Shown here piece by piece: positions 45,129-54,804 of a stretch of 64,000 nucleotides of DNA. Origin of the DNA: Rhizobium sp. CC-YZS058 (GTDB lineage Bacteria > Pseudomonadota > Alphaproteobacteria > Rhizobiales > Rhizobiaceae); the NCBI RefSeq assembly GCF_034720595.1, contig NZ_JAYESJ010000001.1:1700001-1764000 (forward strand), given 5' to 3'. Each line of letters opens with the position of its first letter. Position 1 is the first letter of the stretch. A model generated the notes under the pieces. That model was given only the letters and a program-made list of their open reading frames with translations, did not search any database and was not told where the DNA came from. Position numbers and translations under genes: made by a program.

Positions 45129-45899
45129 TCAGTGCAGGATCTGGCTCAGGAACAGCTTGGTCCGCTCATGCTGCGGGTTGTCGAAGAACTCGTTCGGCGC
45201 GTTCTGCTCGACGATCTGGCCCTGGTCCATGAAGATGACGCGGTTGGCCACCTGGCGGGCAAAGCCCATTTCGTGGGTCACGCAGATCATGGTCATGCCT
45301 TCCTGGGCTAGGCTCACCATGGTGTCGAGCACCTCCTTGACCATTTCCGGGTCGAGTGCCGAGGTCGGCTCGTCGAAGAGCAGGATCTTCGGCTTCATGC
45401 AGAGCGAGCGGGCAATGGCAACGCGCTGCTGCTGGCCGCCGGAAAGCTGGCCCGGATATTTATGGGCCTGCTCGGGGATCTTGACGCGCTTGAGGAAGTG
45501 CATCGCGATCTCTTCGGCTTCCTTCTTCGGCATCTTGCGCACCCAGATCGGGGCGAGCGTGCAGTTTTCGAGGATGGTCAGGTGCGGGAACAGGTTGAAG
45601 TGCTGGAACACCATGCCGACCTCGCGGCGCACTTCGTCGATCTTCTTCAGATCGTTGGTCAGCTCGATGCCGTCCACGACGATCGTGCCCTTCTGGTGTT
45701 CCTCCAGCCGGTTGATGCAGCGGATCATCGTCGACTTGCCGGACCCGGACGGGCCTGCGACGACGATGCGCTCGCCGCGCATCACCTTGAGATTGATGTC
45801 GCGCAGCACGTGGAAGTCGCCGTACCACTTGTTCATGTTGGTGATTTCGATCGCGACATCCGTCGTCGAAACGGCGAGTTTCTGGGCGGCCTCAGCCAT
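45129..45899 (-). CDS. aapP: General L-amino acid ABC transporter ATP-binding protein
   Basis: ATPase of 256 residues with Walker [10 protein letters not shown], signature [15 protein letters not shown], Walker [17 protein letters not shown] and the switch histidine in CVTHEMGFA. It belongs to the polar amino-acid family and closes the aapJQMP operon, whose products import a broad range of L-amino acids in rhizobia. The gene starts 30 bases after aapM. As the only amino-acid-type ATPase gene in the window, it might also serve the binding protein and permeases at 11.6-14.4 kb. Confidence 0.94.
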   Translation of the reverse strand: MAEAAQKLAVSTTDVAIEITNMNKWYGDFHVLRDINLKVMRGERIVVAGPSGSGKSTMIRCINRLEEHQKGTIVVDGIELTNDLKKIDEVRREVGMVFQHFNLFPHLTILENCTLAPIWVRKMPKKEAEEIAMHFLKRVKIPEQAHKYPGQLSGGQQQRVAIARSLCMKPKILLFDEPTSALDPEMVKEVLDTMVSLAQEGMTMICVTHEMGFARQVANRVIFMDQGQIVEQNAPNEFFDNPQHERTKLFLSQILH

Positions 45900-45929
45900 G
45901 GTTGTTCCCCTTGTCAGTGCGATGACTGT

Positions 45930-47093
45930 CTATCGTTTGTAGCCGGTGTCGAGGTGGCGTTCGATGAAGAACGAGTAGCGCGACATGCCGAAGCAGAAGA
46001 TCCAGAACACGAAGCCAGCGAAGATCAGGCCGGTCAAGGGCGTGACCGGCGTGCTCCAGCTGCTGTCCCCGAAACTCGCCTTCACGATGCCGAGCAGATC
46101 ATACATCGAGATGATGGTGACGAGCGAGGTGTCCTTGAACAGACCGATGAAGGTGTTGACGATGCCCGGAATGACGAGACGGATCGCCTGCGGCAGGATG
46201 ATGAAGGTGATCTTGTGTCCATAGCTCAGGCCCAGCGCATCCGCCGCCTCGTACTGGCCCTTCGGAATGGCCTGAAGACCGCCGCGAATGACTTCCGCCA
46301 TATAGGCGGAGGCGAAGATGGAGACGCCGACCAGCGCGCGCAGGAACTTGTCGAAATTCGTGCCCGGCGGCAGGAAGAGCGGCAGCAGCACGCTGGCCAT
46401 GAACAGAACCGTGATCAGCGGCACGCCGCGGATCAGCTCGATGAAGACGATGCAGGCGGTCTTGACCACCGGCAGCTCCGAGCGGCGGCCGAGCGCCAGC
46501 AGGATGCCGAGCGGCAGCGAGACGGTGATGCCGATAAAGGACAAGATGAGGGTGACCATCAACCCGCCCCAGCGCGCGGTCTCCACATAGGGCAGGCCGA
46601 ACCAGCCGCCGAGCAGCAGGATATAGGCGAGGATCGGCATGGCAACGAGCAGCAGGAGGGCGTTCAGCCCCTTGCGCGGCGCCTTCGGCATCATGAACGG
46701 GATGAGCAGGGCAACCGCTACCACGAGGACCGCCAGCGGCCGCCACAGCTGGTCGCGCGGATAGGAGCCGAACATGAACTGCACGAACCGGTCGCCGACA
46801 TAGGCCCAGCAGGCCCCGCTCCATCCATCCGGCTGGATACCGCCCTGGACGGCCGTGGTGCAGACCGACCGGTCCGCGCCGGTCCACACGGCCGAGAGGA
46901 ACAGGAAGTCGATCGCCTGGGGCAAGTAATAGACAAGCGCCAGCACGGCGATGATCGTCAGCACCGCGTCCTTCGGCGTCGCAAAGAGATTGGCACGTAC
47001 CCAGCCGAGCGCGTTCGACTGGCTCTCGGGTGGCGGCTCGGGCGCAACGAAGCTGTTGCGGACATAGGCGATCGAGGTCGGGTTCTCGGCCAT
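45930..47093 (-). CDS. aapM: General L-amino acid ABC transporter permease AapM
   Basis: Inner-membrane permease of 387 residues. A long N-terminal section with extra membrane helices and a periplasmic loop bearing two cysteines (about 78-95) precedes the permease core: [26 protein letters not shown] and the coupling loop [26 protein letters not shown]. This extended form is characteristic of AapM/BztC rather than HisM. It begins one base after the aapQ stop, so the two subunits are probably made together. Confidence 0.95.
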   Translation of the reverse strand: MAENPTSIAYVRNSFVAPEPPPESQSNALGWVRANLFATPKDAVLTIIAVLALVYYLPQAIDFLFLSAVWTGADRSVCTTAVQGGIQPDGWSGACWAYVGDRFVQFMFGSYPRDQLWRPLAVLVVAVALLIPFMMPKAPRKGLNALLLLVAMPILAYILLLGGWFGLPYVETARWGGLMVTLILSFIGITVSLPLGILLALGRRSELPVVKTACIVFIELIRGVPLITVLFMASVLLPLFLPPGTNFDKFLRALVGVSIFASAYMAEVIRGGLQAIPKGQYEAADALGLSYGHKITFIILPQAIRLVIPGIVNTFIGLFKDTSLVTIISMYDLLGIVKASFGDSSWSTPVTPLTGLIFAGFVFWIFCFGMSRYSFFIERHLDTGYKR

Positions 47094-47094
47094 C

Positions 47095-48306
47095 TTAGCG
47101 CTCCACCAATGCCATCTTGGCGTTGAACCAGTTCATGAACAGCGAGGTCACCAGGCTGATCGAGACATAGATCAGCATCCAGATGGCGATGATTTCGACC
47201 GAGCGGCCGGACTGGTTGAGGATCGTGCCGCCGACGGCGACGAGATCGGCATAGCCGACGGCGACCGCGAGCGAGGAGTTCTTGATCAGGTTGAGATATT
47301 GCGAAGTCAGCGGCGGAATGATGATCCGCATCGCCTGCGGCAGCACGACGAGGCGGGTTGCCAGGCCGCTGCGCAGTCCGAGCGCATAGGCCGCCTCCGT
47401 CTGGCCCTTCGCCACGCCGCGAATGCCGCCGCGCACGATCTCGGCGATGAAGGAGGCCGTGTAGAGCGACAGGGCGAGGTAAAGTGCCAGGAACTCAGGC
47501 CCCACCACCATGCCGCCGCTCATGTTGAACGAGCCGGGCTTGGGATAGTCGAAGGACAGCGGCATGCCGGTCAGCACGAAGACGACGAGCGGCAGGCCGA
47601 TGAGAAGGGCGAGATTGACGAGGAGGACAGGCGGCCGCTGGCCGGTCTTCAACTGCCGTGCCTTGGCGTAGCGCGAGAACACGACCGCGGCGACCACGCC
47701 GACGGCAAAGGCGATCAGCGTCGCGGAGAAGCCTTCGCCCGGAACAGGCGCGGGGAAATAGATGCCGCGGTTGCTGATGAAGAAGAAGGCGTCGGGATTG
47801 TCCTTGACCTTCTGGAAGATGCTGCGGATCGAGGGCAGCAGGGCGAGGACGCCGAGATACCAGAAGAAGATGACGAGCAGCGGCGGCAGGTTGCGGAAGA
47901 TCTCCACATAGGCGGTGCAGAGCCGGGCGATCAGCCAGTTGTTCGACAGCCGCCCGATGCCGACCAGCAGGCCGACGATGGTGGCGGTGACGATGCCGCA
48001 GAGCGCGACGACCAGCGTGTTGATCAGCCCGACTTTCAGCGCCTCGAAATAGGTCGAGTCGCTCGAATAGGCGATCAGGGACTGGGCGATGTCGAAGCCG
48101 GCACGGCTGTTGAGAAAGCCGAAGCCGGAGGTCATGTTGGCGCGTGCAAGGTTCTGCACGACATTGGTCCAGGCGAAATAGATCAGGCCGAGGATGACCA
48201 CCAGCGTGACCACCTGGTAGACGAGATTGCGCAACGCTGGATTATAGAGGAGCGAGACCGTCGAACGGTCCTCGCCGCCGCCGCTTCGGGCGTCGGTCAC
48301 TGCCAT
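47095..48306 (-). CDS. aapQ: General L-amino acid ABC transporter permease AapQ
   Basis: Inner-membrane permease of 403 residues, longer than HisQ because of an inserted periplasmic domain between helices (about residues 130-260), as in AapQ/BztB. Motifs: [26 protein letters not shown] and [53 protein letters not shown]. It pairs with AapM. A hairpin and 97 bases separate it from the upstream aapJ. Confidence 0.95.
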   Translation of the reverse strand: MAVTDARSGGGEDRSTVSLLYNPALRNLVYQVVTLVVILGLIYFAWTNVVQNLARANMTSGFGFLNSRAGFDIAQSLIAYSSDSTYFEALKVGLINTLVVALCGIVTATIVGLLVGIGRLSNNWLIARLCTAYVEIFRNLPPLLVIFFWYLGVLALLPSIRSIFQKVKDNPDAFFFISNRGIYFPAPVPGEGFSATLIAFAVGVVAAVVFSRYAKARQLKTGQRPPVLLVNLALLIGLPLVVFVLTGMPLSFDYPKPGSFNMSGGMVVGPEFLALYLALSLYTASFIAEIVRGGIRGVAKGQTEAAYALGLRSGLATRLVVLPQAMRIIIPPLTSQYLNLIKNSSLAVAVGYADLVAVGGTILNQSGRSVEIIAIWMLIYVSISLVTSLFMNWFNAKMALVER

Positions 48307-48362
48307 GCCATGTCCCCTGTCTTCACCCTTCAGGGTGTTCTTGTTTTTCCGGGTCGTACGGG

Positions 48363-48386
48363 GAAGGGCGGCTTGAGCCGCCCTTC
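48363..48386 (-). terminator. Hairpin between aapJ and aapQ
   Basis: Perfect 11-bp inverted repeat GAAGGGCGGCT / AGCCGCCCTTC with a 2-base centre, 18 bases after the aapJ stop on the minus strand. There is no T run, so it is more likely an mRNA-stabilising or partial-termination element that raises binding-protein output than a full terminator. Confidence 0.5.
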
Positions 48387-48403
48387 GATGTCGAAATCGC
48401 AGC

Positions 48404-49429
48404 TTAGCGGATCGGCGGGGCGTATTGCAGGCCGCCCTTGTTCCACAGTGCGTTCAGGCCGCGCTCGATCTTCAGCGGCGAGCCGGCGCCGACATTGCGG
48501 TCGAAGGCTTCGCCATAGTTGCCGACGGCCTTGATGACCTGCACGGCCCAATCCTTCGGCAGGCCGAGGTCGGCACCGATGGTGGAATCGGCTTCTTCGC
48601 CGAGGAAGCGCTTGATGTCCGGGTTGGCCGACTTCTTCATTTCCTCGACATTGGCCTGGGTGATGCCGAATTCTTCAGCGGTCACCATGGCGTAGTGCGT
48701 GAAGGAGACCACGTCGAACCACTTGGAGTCGTTCTGGCGAACGGCCGGGCCGAGCGGCTCCTTGGAGATGATTTCCGGCAGAACCATATGGTCGTCCGGA
48801 TTGCTCATCTTCAGGCGGATCGAATAGAGGCCCGAAGCATCGGTCGTGTAGACGTCGCAGCGACCCGCGGCATAGGCCGCATCGGCTTCTTCCTGCTTTT
48901 CGAAGACGACCGGCTTGGCTTCCATGTTGTTGGAGCGGAAGTAGTCGGCAAGGTTGAGTTCGGTGGTGGTGCCGGACTGGACGCAGACGGACGCGCCGTT
49001 CAGCTCGAGCGCCGACTTCACGCCGAGTTCCTTCTTCACCATGAAGCCCTGGCCATCATAATAGTTGATGGCGCGAAAATCGAAGCCGAGCTGGCTGTCG
49101 CGGCTGGCCGACCAGGTCGTGTTGCGCGCCAGAACGTCGATCTCGCCGGACTGCAGGGCCGGGAAACGGTCCTTGGCCGAGAGGGGGGTGAACTTCACCT
49201 TGGTCGCATCGCCGAAAACGGCAGCTGCAATGCCCTTGCAGAGGTCGGCATCGAGACCGGTCCAGTTGCCGGAGGAATCCTGCGCGCCGAAGCCGGCCAG
49301 GTTTGCACCATTGACCCCGCACTGCACGAACCCCTTGGCCTTCACGTCGTCCAGCGTGCCGGCGGATGCAGCATGGGCCGCCAGCCCCACCACGGCGGCA
49401 CCAATCACTGCAGGAAGAATTTTTGCCAT
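48404..49429 (-). CDS. aapJ: General L-amino acid ABC transporter substrate-binding protein
   Basis: Periplasmic protein of 341 residues with a signal peptide (about 1-23, ending HAASA). The family region GFVQCGVNGANLAGFGAQDSSGNWTGLDADLCKGIAAAVFGD and the later RNTTWSASRDSQLGFDF and CDVYTTDASGLYSIRLK match AapJ/BztA. It binds many L-amino acids for the AapQMP membrane complex. It heads the operon, and the 331-base region upstream holds its promoter. Confidence 0.96.
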   Translation of the reverse strand: MAKILPAVIGAAVVGLAAHAASAGTLDDVKAKGFVQCGVNGANLAGFGAQDSSGNWTGLDADLCKGIAAAVFGDATKVKFTPLSAKDRFPALQSGEIDVLARNTTWSASRDSQLGFDFRAINYYDGQGFMVKKELGVKSALELNGASVCVQSGTTTELNLADYFRSNNMEAKPVVFEKQEEADAAYAAGRCDVYTTDASGLYSIRLKMSNPDDHMVLPEIISKEPLGPAVRQNDSKWFDVVSFTHYAMVTAEEFGITQANVEEMKKSANPDIKRFLGEEADSTIGADLGLPKDWAVQVIKAVGNYGEAFDRNVGAGSPLKIERGLNALWNKGGLQYAPPIR

Positions 49430-49760
49430 TTTTAGACCCTTTTTCTGTTGTCTTTCGCCTGGTCCCCCGGCACCCGTTCGGCGGTACCGGTCGAGCGAGC
49501 CCGCCTCCTTTTGGCGCGAGTGTCGTCTATCTCATTCGTAAATCGGCGGCCGGTCAAGTCGCGATGCCGATTTTTGAAGCTTACCCAGTAAACTCTCTGT
49601 TTTTGCCCGCTGAGGAGCAAGAAGGCTCTGTATGAGGCAGGTTTTGCCTTCATCCGCGCCAGGTGGATGCAGTTCTCCCGCCAAGTCTGACCCACAGTGC
49701 TTTTCGCTTGACCTCCCGCCATGTGTTTCAGAAGACAGCGTCGGCAACAGGAGTGGTGCG
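49430..49760. other. Intergenic region between divergent aapJ and metC
   Basis: 331 bases without a convincing gene. On the minus strand TTGACC (49558-49553) and TGAGAT (49535-49530) spaced by 17 bases could be a weak aapJ promoter. The central part (49540-49620) is lower in GC and contains short T runs. On the plus side GGAG precedes the metC ATG by eight bases. I looked for a SAM-II-like pattern before metC and did not see one. Confidence 0.4.
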
Positions 49761-50972
49761 ATGCACGAGACTGACAAAGAGAGCGAACCGAAGACCCGCC
49801 TGGCAGGCGCTGGGGACAACACCAAGCTCGCCCATCTCGGCTATTCGCCGTCCGATTACCACGGCTTCGTCAATCCCCCTGTCGTCCATGCCTCCACCGT
49901 GCTCTTCCCCAATGCGCGCGCCATGGAAACGCGGGCGCAGAAATACACCTATGGAACGCGCGGAACGCCGACGACGGATGCGCTGTGCGAGGCGATCGAC
50001 GCGCTGGAAGGGTCTGCCGGCACCATCATCGTGCCGAGCGGATTGGCCGCCGTGTCGGTTCCCTTCCTCAGCGTGCTGTCGGCCGGCGACCATGCGCTGA
50101 TCGTCGATTCCGTCTATGGACCGACCCGGCATTTCTGTAACGACATGCTGAAGCGCCTCGGCATCAGCGTCGATTACTACGACCCCGCCATCGGCGGCGA
50201 CATCGCGAGGCTGATGAAGCCGAACACAAAGCTGGTGCATACGGAGTCGCCCGGCTCGAACACGTTCGAGATGCAGGATATCTCGGCGATTTCCGCGGCG
50301 GCCCATGCCGGCGGGGCGGTCGTCTCGATGGACAATACCTGGGCGACGCCGCTCTATTTCAAGCCGCTCGACCATGGCGTCGATATCTCGATCCACGCCG
50401 CCACCAAATATCCGGCTGGTCATTCGGACATCCTGCTCGGCACCGTGTCCGCCAATGCGGCGCTCTGGGAGCGGGTGCGGGAGGGGCAGATCACCATGGG
50501 CATCTGCGGCGCGCCGGATGACAGCTACCAGGTTCTTAGGGGCCTGCGCACCATGGGCGTGCGGCTCGCCCATCACCAGGAAAGCGCCTTGAACCTCGCC
50601 CGCTGGCTGGAGCAGCGACCCGATGTCGCCCGCGTGCTGCACCCCGCGCTCGAAAGCTTCCCCGGTCACGCGATCTGGCGGCGCGATTTCAAGGGCGCGA
50701 GCGGCATCTTCTCGATCGTCCTGCCCGCCGAAGGCGGTGCGGAAGCCCACCGACGCAAGGCGCATGCCTTCCTCGATGCCTTGCGTCTCTTCGGTCTCGG
50801 CTGGTCCTGGGGCGGCTATGAAAGCCTTGCCGTGCATGTGCATCTCGGCGATCGCACCGTCGCCCGCGGCCCGACCGAAGGTCCGGTGATCCGCCTGCAG
50901 ATCGGGCTGGAAGATGTGGCCGACCTGCGCGCCGACCTGGAGCAGGCCTTCCAGGCGGCAGCCGCCGCCTGA
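49761..50972 (+). CDS. metC: Cystathionine beta-lyase
   Basis: PLP enzyme of 403 residues of the Cys/Met metabolism family. The pyridoxal lysine is in ISIHAATKYPAGHSDILLG (near residue 216); upstream are YGTRGTPTTDAL, VPSGLAAVSVPFLSVL and VSMDNTWATPLYFKPLDHGVDIS, the latter typical of cystathionine beta-lyases of the alphaproteobacterial type. It cleaves cystathionine to homocysteine in methionine synthesis. A chance open frame extends upstream, but GGAG eight bases before the ATG at 49761 and family similarity set the start. It converges with an FAD monooxygenase gene. Confidence 0.93.
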   Translation: MHETDKESEPKTRLAGAGDNTKLAHLGYSPSDYHGFVNPPVVHASTVLFPNARAMETRAQKYTYGTRGTPTTDALCEAIDALEGSAGTIIVPSGLAAVSVPFLSVLSAGDHALIVDSVYGPTRHFCNDMLKRLGISVDYYDPAIGGDIARLMKPNTKLVHTESPGSNTFEMQDISAISAAAHAGGAVVSMDNTWATPLYFKPLDHGVDISIHAATKYPAGHSDILLGTVSANAALWERVREGQITMGICGAPDDSYQVLRGLRTMGVRLAHHQESALNLARWLEQRPDVARVLHPALESFPGHAIWRRDFKGASGIFSIVLPAEGGAEAHRRKAHAFLDALRLFGLGWSWGGYESLAVHVHLGDRTVARGPTEGPVIRLQIGLEDVADLRADLEQAFQAAAAA

Positions 50973-50991
50973 GGCAAAGGGGCGACGGCAT

Positions 50992-52107
50992 TTAGCCTTC
51001 GCCGTAGAGCCAGTCGAGATCGGCCGCCAGGCGCTCCGGCGGCCGCAGGGACAGGACGATGTCGCGCCCGAGCCGGAACGGGCCGCCCGCATGATAGGCA
51101 AACCGGTTGAAGGCGCCGCGCGCCTTGACCCGGGCCACCCGCTCCCGCCGTGCGGCGAGGACGGCGGGCAGGCCGGCAAGCCCGCCGGATGCAAACGCGT
51201 CTGCCAGGTCCACGCCATCCTCGATCGCCATGGCGGCCCCCTGGGCGGCGAAGGGCGTCATGGCATGGGCGGCATCGCCGATCAGAAGCACGCGTCCATC
51301 GAGCCAGGCGCCATCCTCTACCTCATGAAGCGGCCAGAGCCGCGCTTCGCCCGGTCTCGGCAGGGCGGCACGGAGCGCCGGCTGCCAGTCTTTGAACCTT
51401 GCTTCGGGTGGCGTGCTGTCCGGTGCCGTGCGGGCCGAGCCTTGCGCGATGGCGACGAGATTGACGCCGCGTCCCTGTCCGAGCGGATAGGCGACGAGAT
51501 GGGCGCCGGGCGAAAGGTAAGCGGTGACCGCTGTCGGATCAAAGGCGGACGCGCGATCATCGTGAAGGGTCCAGCGCCAGGCGAGGCTGCCGGAGAAGCG
51601 TTTTGCACCGGCCCCGGAAACCTGCGCCCTTGCCACGGAATGCACGCCATCCGCGCCGATGATCAGTTGCGGCTCTTCATCAAGCAGGGTGGTGAGCGAC
51701 GAGAGGGTTTCGACAGGCGTGTCCAGGCGCAGGCGGCAGAGCGGGCTGCTTCGCACGGCATCGATCAGAACCGATTGCAGCGCGGCGCGATGGAGGACGG
51801 CATAGGGTGCGCCCCAGCGGCGGGCGGCGAAAGCGCCGGCCGGCACCTCCGCGAGCCGTCGGCCGCTGCGTCCATCGACAAGCCGGATCGCCTCGGGTTC
51901 CAGCCAGTGCGGCCGAAGCGCCGGCGTCAGGCCTAGTGTCTCTAGGCGTCGGGTGGCGTTGGGGGAAAGCTGCAGGCCGGCCCCGACCTCCTCCAGTGCC
52001 GCCGCCCGCTCGAGGATGACGCTGGCGATACCGTGCCGTGCCAGGCCGAGCGCTGCGGTCAGCCCTGCAATGCCGGCCCCGATGATCGCGACCGGCGCGG
52101 GCGTCAT
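50992..52107 (-). CDS. FAD-dependent monooxygenase (salicylate hydroxylase/UbiH-like)
   Basis: Protein of 371 residues. The start at 52107 puts the FAD motif VAIIGAGIAGLTAALGLARHG at the N terminus; the DG motif LIIGADGVHSVARAQ and the GD motif VLLIGDAAHAMTPFAAQGAAMAIEDGVDLA complete the class A flavoprotein monooxygenase signature. The substrate, probably an aromatic ring, is unknown. It follows the small zinc-finger gene by seven bases, so they form a two-gene operon. Confidence 0.87.
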   Translation of the reverse strand: MTPAPVAIIGAGIAGLTAALGLARHGIASVILERAAALEEVGAGLQLSPNATRRLETLGLTPALRPHWLEPEAIRLVDGRSGRRLAEVPAGAFAARRWGAPYAVLHRAALQSVLIDAVRSSPLCRLRLDTPVETLSSLTTLLDEEPQLIIGADGVHSVARAQVSGAGAKRFSGSLAWRWTLHDDRASAFDPTAVTAYLSPGAHLVAYPLGQGRGVNLVAIAQGSARTAPDSTPPEARFKDWQPALRAALPRPGEARLWPLHEVEDGAWLDGRVLLIGDAAHAMTPFAAQGAAMAIEDGVDLADAFASGGLAGLPAVLAARRERVARVKARGAFNRFAYHAGGPFRLGRDIVLSLRPPERLAADLDWLYGEG

Positions 52108-52114
52108 CCCGGCC

Positions 52115-52360
52115 TCAGGCCGCGCGGGTCTGGTAGAGACAGCCGGCAGGCACGGTCTCATCGCTCTTCAGCGACGGATTGTAGCGATAGAGCGTCGAGC
52201 AGTAGGAGCAGACCTTCTCGTTGTCGTCGCCCATGTCGAGATAGATGTGCGGATGATCGAAAGGAACCGAGGCGCCGGTGCACATGAATTCCTTGACGCC
52301 GACTTCGATTACCCGGTGGCCACCGTCGTTCTGGAAATGGGGAATACCGTGCCCGGCCAT
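52115..52360 (-). CDS. Small zinc-finger domain protein (CHCC type)
   Basis: Protein of 81 residues with a CHCC zinc site: Cys in EFMCTGASVPFDHPHIYLDMG, a histidine in DHPH, and the pair CSYCSTLYRYN. This is the family related to the NDUFS6/mitochondrial complex I zinc subunit, widespread in alphaproteobacteria. In bacteria it may take part in complex I or iron-sulfur handling, without firm evidence. It heads the two-gene unit with the FAD monooxygenase and is divergent from the hydrolase gene. Confidence 0.9.
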   Translation of the reverse strand: MAGHGIPHFQNDGGHRVIEVGVKEFMCTGASVPFDHPHIYLDMGDDNEKVCSYCSTLYRYNPSLKSDETVPAGCLYQTRAA

Positions 52361-52548
52361 GTGCTGCTCCGTTGGATCAAAGAGAGGAGGGATGCGCGCA
52401 TCCGAAGAAGGCTCCTTCTATGATGTTTCCGGCGGGATGGGGAGGGGGACAAGGGATCAGCAGCCAATTTTTGCGACTGCCGATCTTTTCGCCGGAGCGG
52501 ATGGCGGGTAGAGCGGGGGGCACGATGCCGACCGAGAGGACCGCTCCG

Positions 52549-53334
52549 ATGGACCTGACGCCCCCGCCCTTCGACCGCTTTTCCCATGAGGGGCTCGAGC
52601 TCGCCTTTTTCGATGCCGGAGATGCCGCGGGCGAGCCGATCCTGCTCATTCACGGCTTCGCGTCGTCGGCCAATGTCAACTGGGTCTTTCCGGGCTGGCT
52701 GAAGACGCTCGGCGAGGCGGGCTACCGGGTGATCGCGCTCGACAACCGCGGACATGGCGCGAGCGCCAAGCCGGGCGACCCGGCGCTCTACACGCCGGAT
52801 GCGATGGCGGGCGATGCGGCGGCCCTGCTTGCCCATCTCGGCATTCCGTCCGCTCATGTGATGGGCTATTCCATGGGCGCCCGGGTCTCCGCCTTCCTGG
52901 CGCTGCGCCAGCCGGACAGGGTCCGGTCGCTGATCCTCGGCGGGCTCGGGATCGGCATGGTCGAAGGGGTAGGGGACTGGGACCCGATCGCCGAGGCGCT
53001 GCTGGCGCCCTCGCTCGACCTCGTCACCCATGAGCGCGGCCGCATGTTCCGGGCCTTCGCGGACCAGACGAAGAGCGATCGTGTGGCGCTCGCCGCCTGC
53101 ATCGCCACCTCCCGCGCCCTTTTGACGCCGGCCGAGATGGGACGAATTGAGGCGCCGACCCTGATCGCCGTCGGCACGCGCGACGACATTGCCGGATCGC
53201 CCCAGGCGCTGGCGGCGCTGATGCCGCATGCCACGGCGCTCGACATCCCCAATCGCGACCATATGCTCGCGGTCGGCGACCGGGTGTTCAAGAAGGCGGC
53301 GCTCGAATTTCTGTCGGCGGCGGACGAAGCCTAG
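52549..53334 (+). CDS. Alpha/beta-fold hydrolase
   Basis: About 261 residues. The oxyanion region LLIHGFASSANVNW, nucleophile elbow GYSMGARVS (Ser about 107), acidic residue in GTRDDIAG and histidine in NRDHML form the catalytic triad. The start at 52549 has AGGA eight bases upstream; in-frame ATGs at 52501 and 52525 would add 8-16 residues. The substrate is unknown. It lies 107 bases before cysE on the same strand but need not be functionally linked. Confidence 0.88.
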   Translation: MDLTPPPFDRFSHEGLELAFFDAGDAAGEPILLIHGFASSANVNWVFPGWLKTLGEAGYRVIALDNRGHGASAKPGDPALYTPDAMAGDAAALLAHLGIPSAHVMGYSMGARVSAFLALRQPDRVRSLILGGLGIGMVEGVGDWDPIAEALLAPSLDLVTHERGRMFRAFADQTKSDRVALAACIATSRALLTPAEMGRIEAPTLIAVGTRDDIAGSPQALAALMPHATALDIPNRDHMLAVGDRVFKKAALEFLSAADEA

Positions 53335-53441
53335 GGCCTGCCATTTCTATTTGTCAGGGATTGCCCTATATCGTCAGCCATGACGAGCGCGGCGCGGCGG
53401 GATCGCTGCCGCGGGACGAGACTGTCTTCGAGGAGCGCCCC

Positions 53442-54281
53442 ATGGTCGCAAGAACCGAAATCCGCAGCGAGGCCCGTCTCGACGAGACGGTGCAGCCGAT
53501 GGATCCGATCTGGAACAGCCTCCAGGAGGAGGCGCGCTATGCCGCCGTGCAGGAACCGGTCCTGACCGCCTTCCTGCATGCCACCGTCATAAACCAGCGC
53601 TCGCTGGAAGATGCGGTGATCCACCGGATCTGCGAACGGCTCGACCATGCCGACCTCAACGCCGCGCTGCTGCGCCAGAGCTTTCAGGAGATGGTGGCGG
53701 ACTGGCCGGAGTGGAGCGCGATCCTGCGCGTCGATATTCAGGCCGTCTATGACCGCGACCCCGCCTGCCACCGCTTTCTCGATGTCGTGCTTTATTTCAA
53801 GGGCTTCCACGCGATCCAGACGCATCGCCTGGCCCATTGGCTGATCGAGCGCGGCCGGCGCGATCTTGCGCTCTACCTGCAGAGCCGGTCCTCCTCCGTC
53901 TTCCAGACCGACATCAATCCCTCGGCGCGCATCGGGAAGGGGATCTTCCTCGACCATGCGACCGGCCTTGTCGTCGGCGAGACGGCGACGATCGGCGACA
54001 ATGTCTCGATTTTGCACGGCGTCACGCTCGGCGGCACCGGCAAGGAAGGCAGCGATCGGCATCCCAAGATCGGCAATGGCGTGCTGATCGGCGCCGGTGC
54101 CAAGATTCTCGGCAATATCCATGTCGGCCATTGCTCGCGCGTGGCGGCCGGCTCGGTGGTGCTCAAGCCGGTTCCGCCCAAGGTGACCGTCGCCGGCGTG
54201 CCGGCCAAGGTGGTCGGCGAAGCCGGCTGCTCGGAGCCCTCGCGCTCGATGGATCAGGTGTTGAAGTCTTTCGAAATGTAA
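53442..54281 (+). CDS. cysE: Serine O-acetyltransferase
   Basis: Protein of 279 residues that acetylates serine in the first step of cysteine synthesis. The N-terminal helical domain precedes the left-handed beta helix with hexapeptide repeats; HATGLVVGETATIGDNVSILHGVTLGGTGKEGSDRHPKIGNGVLIGAGAKILG carries the active-site histidines. The start at 53442 has GAGGAG six bases upstream; an upstream extension to 53361 is open but unlikely. It complements the sulfite reduction operon at 38-43 kb. Confidence 0.96.
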   Translation: MVARTEIRSEARLDETVQPMDPIWNSLQEEARYAAVQEPVLTAFLHATVINQRSLEDAVIHRICERLDHADLNAALLRQSFQEMVADWPEWSAILRVDIQAVYDRDPACHRFLDVVLYFKGFHAIQTHRLAHWLIERGRRDLALYLQSRSSSVFQTDINPSARIGKGIFLDHATGLVVGETATIGDNVSILHGVTLGGTGKEGSDRHPKIGNGVLIGAGAKILGNIHVGHCSRVAAGSVVLKPVPPKVTVAGVPAKVVGEAGCSEPSRSMDQVLKSFEM

Positions 54282-54424
54282 GGCTTGCCCGGCCATGCCG
54301 GCGTTTCCCGTCTTTACAAGCGCTCCGACGCTGTGAGAGAAGCCGCCATCCCCCCGCCCGTCTGCGTCGCACCGACGCAGAGCTGAGGTGATGACAACAA
54401 GAACAGATCTCAGGGAGACACGTC

Positions 54425-54628
54425 TTGAAGCCTGACGAAATCAAGAAGCTCGAAGCCTACTTCAAGCGCACCTTCAACCAGCAGATCGTCGTGAAGGCGC
54501 GTCCGAAGAAGGACGAGTCCGCCGAGGTCTATCTGGGCGACGAATTCCTGGGCGTCGTGTTCCGCGACGAGGAAGACGGCGAACTCTCCTACAACTTCTC
54601 GATGGCCATCCTCGACATCGACCTCTAA
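54425..54628 (+). CDS. DUF3126 family small protein
   Basis: Protein of 67 residues of the DUF3126 family restricted mainly to alphaproteobacteria: LEAYFKRTFNQQIVVKARPKKDESAEVYLGDEFLGVVFRDEEDGELSYNFSMAILDIDL is nearly the whole protein. It looks like a small soluble alpha/beta protein; function is unknown. The start is TTG at 54425, supported by AGGGAG seven bases upstream. With its own strong terminator it appears monocistronic. Confidence 0.9.
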   Translation: MKPDEIKKLEAYFKRTFNQQIVVKARPKKDESAEVYLGDEFLGVVFRDEEDGELSYNFSMAILDIDL

Positions 54629-54656
54629 GCAAGCGACTCCTTCGCAAAAGGCGTGG

Positions 54657-54683
54657 CCCGGCGGCATTCCCGCCGGGTTTTTT
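54657..54683 (+). terminator. Intrinsic terminator after the DUF3126 gene
   Basis: Perfect 8-bp stem CCCGGCGG / CCGCCGGG with a 5-base loop, followed by six T residues (54678-54683); a textbook Rho-independent terminator 28 bases after the stop. Confidence 0.92.
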
Positions 54684-54747
54684 GTGTCAAATTGACGCAG
54701 GTCGTCGGAATCAGCCGGAGTCGATGCCTCCGATACGCAACCGGTGC

Positions 54748-54788
54748 TTGACATTTTGTGCAGTGCATATAATCATCATCGCAGTGCA
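54748..54788 (+). promoter_or_regulatory. Phasin promoter region with tandem GCAGTGCA motifs
   Basis: TTGACA (54748-54753) and TATAAT (54768-54773) are perfect consensus elements but only 14 bases apart; AATCAT (54771-54776) gives a 17-base spacing instead. The 8-base word GCAGTGCA occurs at 54760-54767, between these elements, and again at 54781-54788, exactly 21 bases later (two helical turns). Such a layout suits a repressor. PhaR, which controls phasin genes in related bacteria and recognises TGC/GCA-rich sites, is the natural candidate by inference. Confidence 0.55.
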
Positions 54789-54804
54789 AACATGGAGGGA
54801 TGTC

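Noticed and set aside
49430..49760. Possible SAM riboswitch upstream of metC
   Set aside because: SAM-II elements occur before methionine genes in this class, but I could not find the conserved pseudoknot sequence in this gap.
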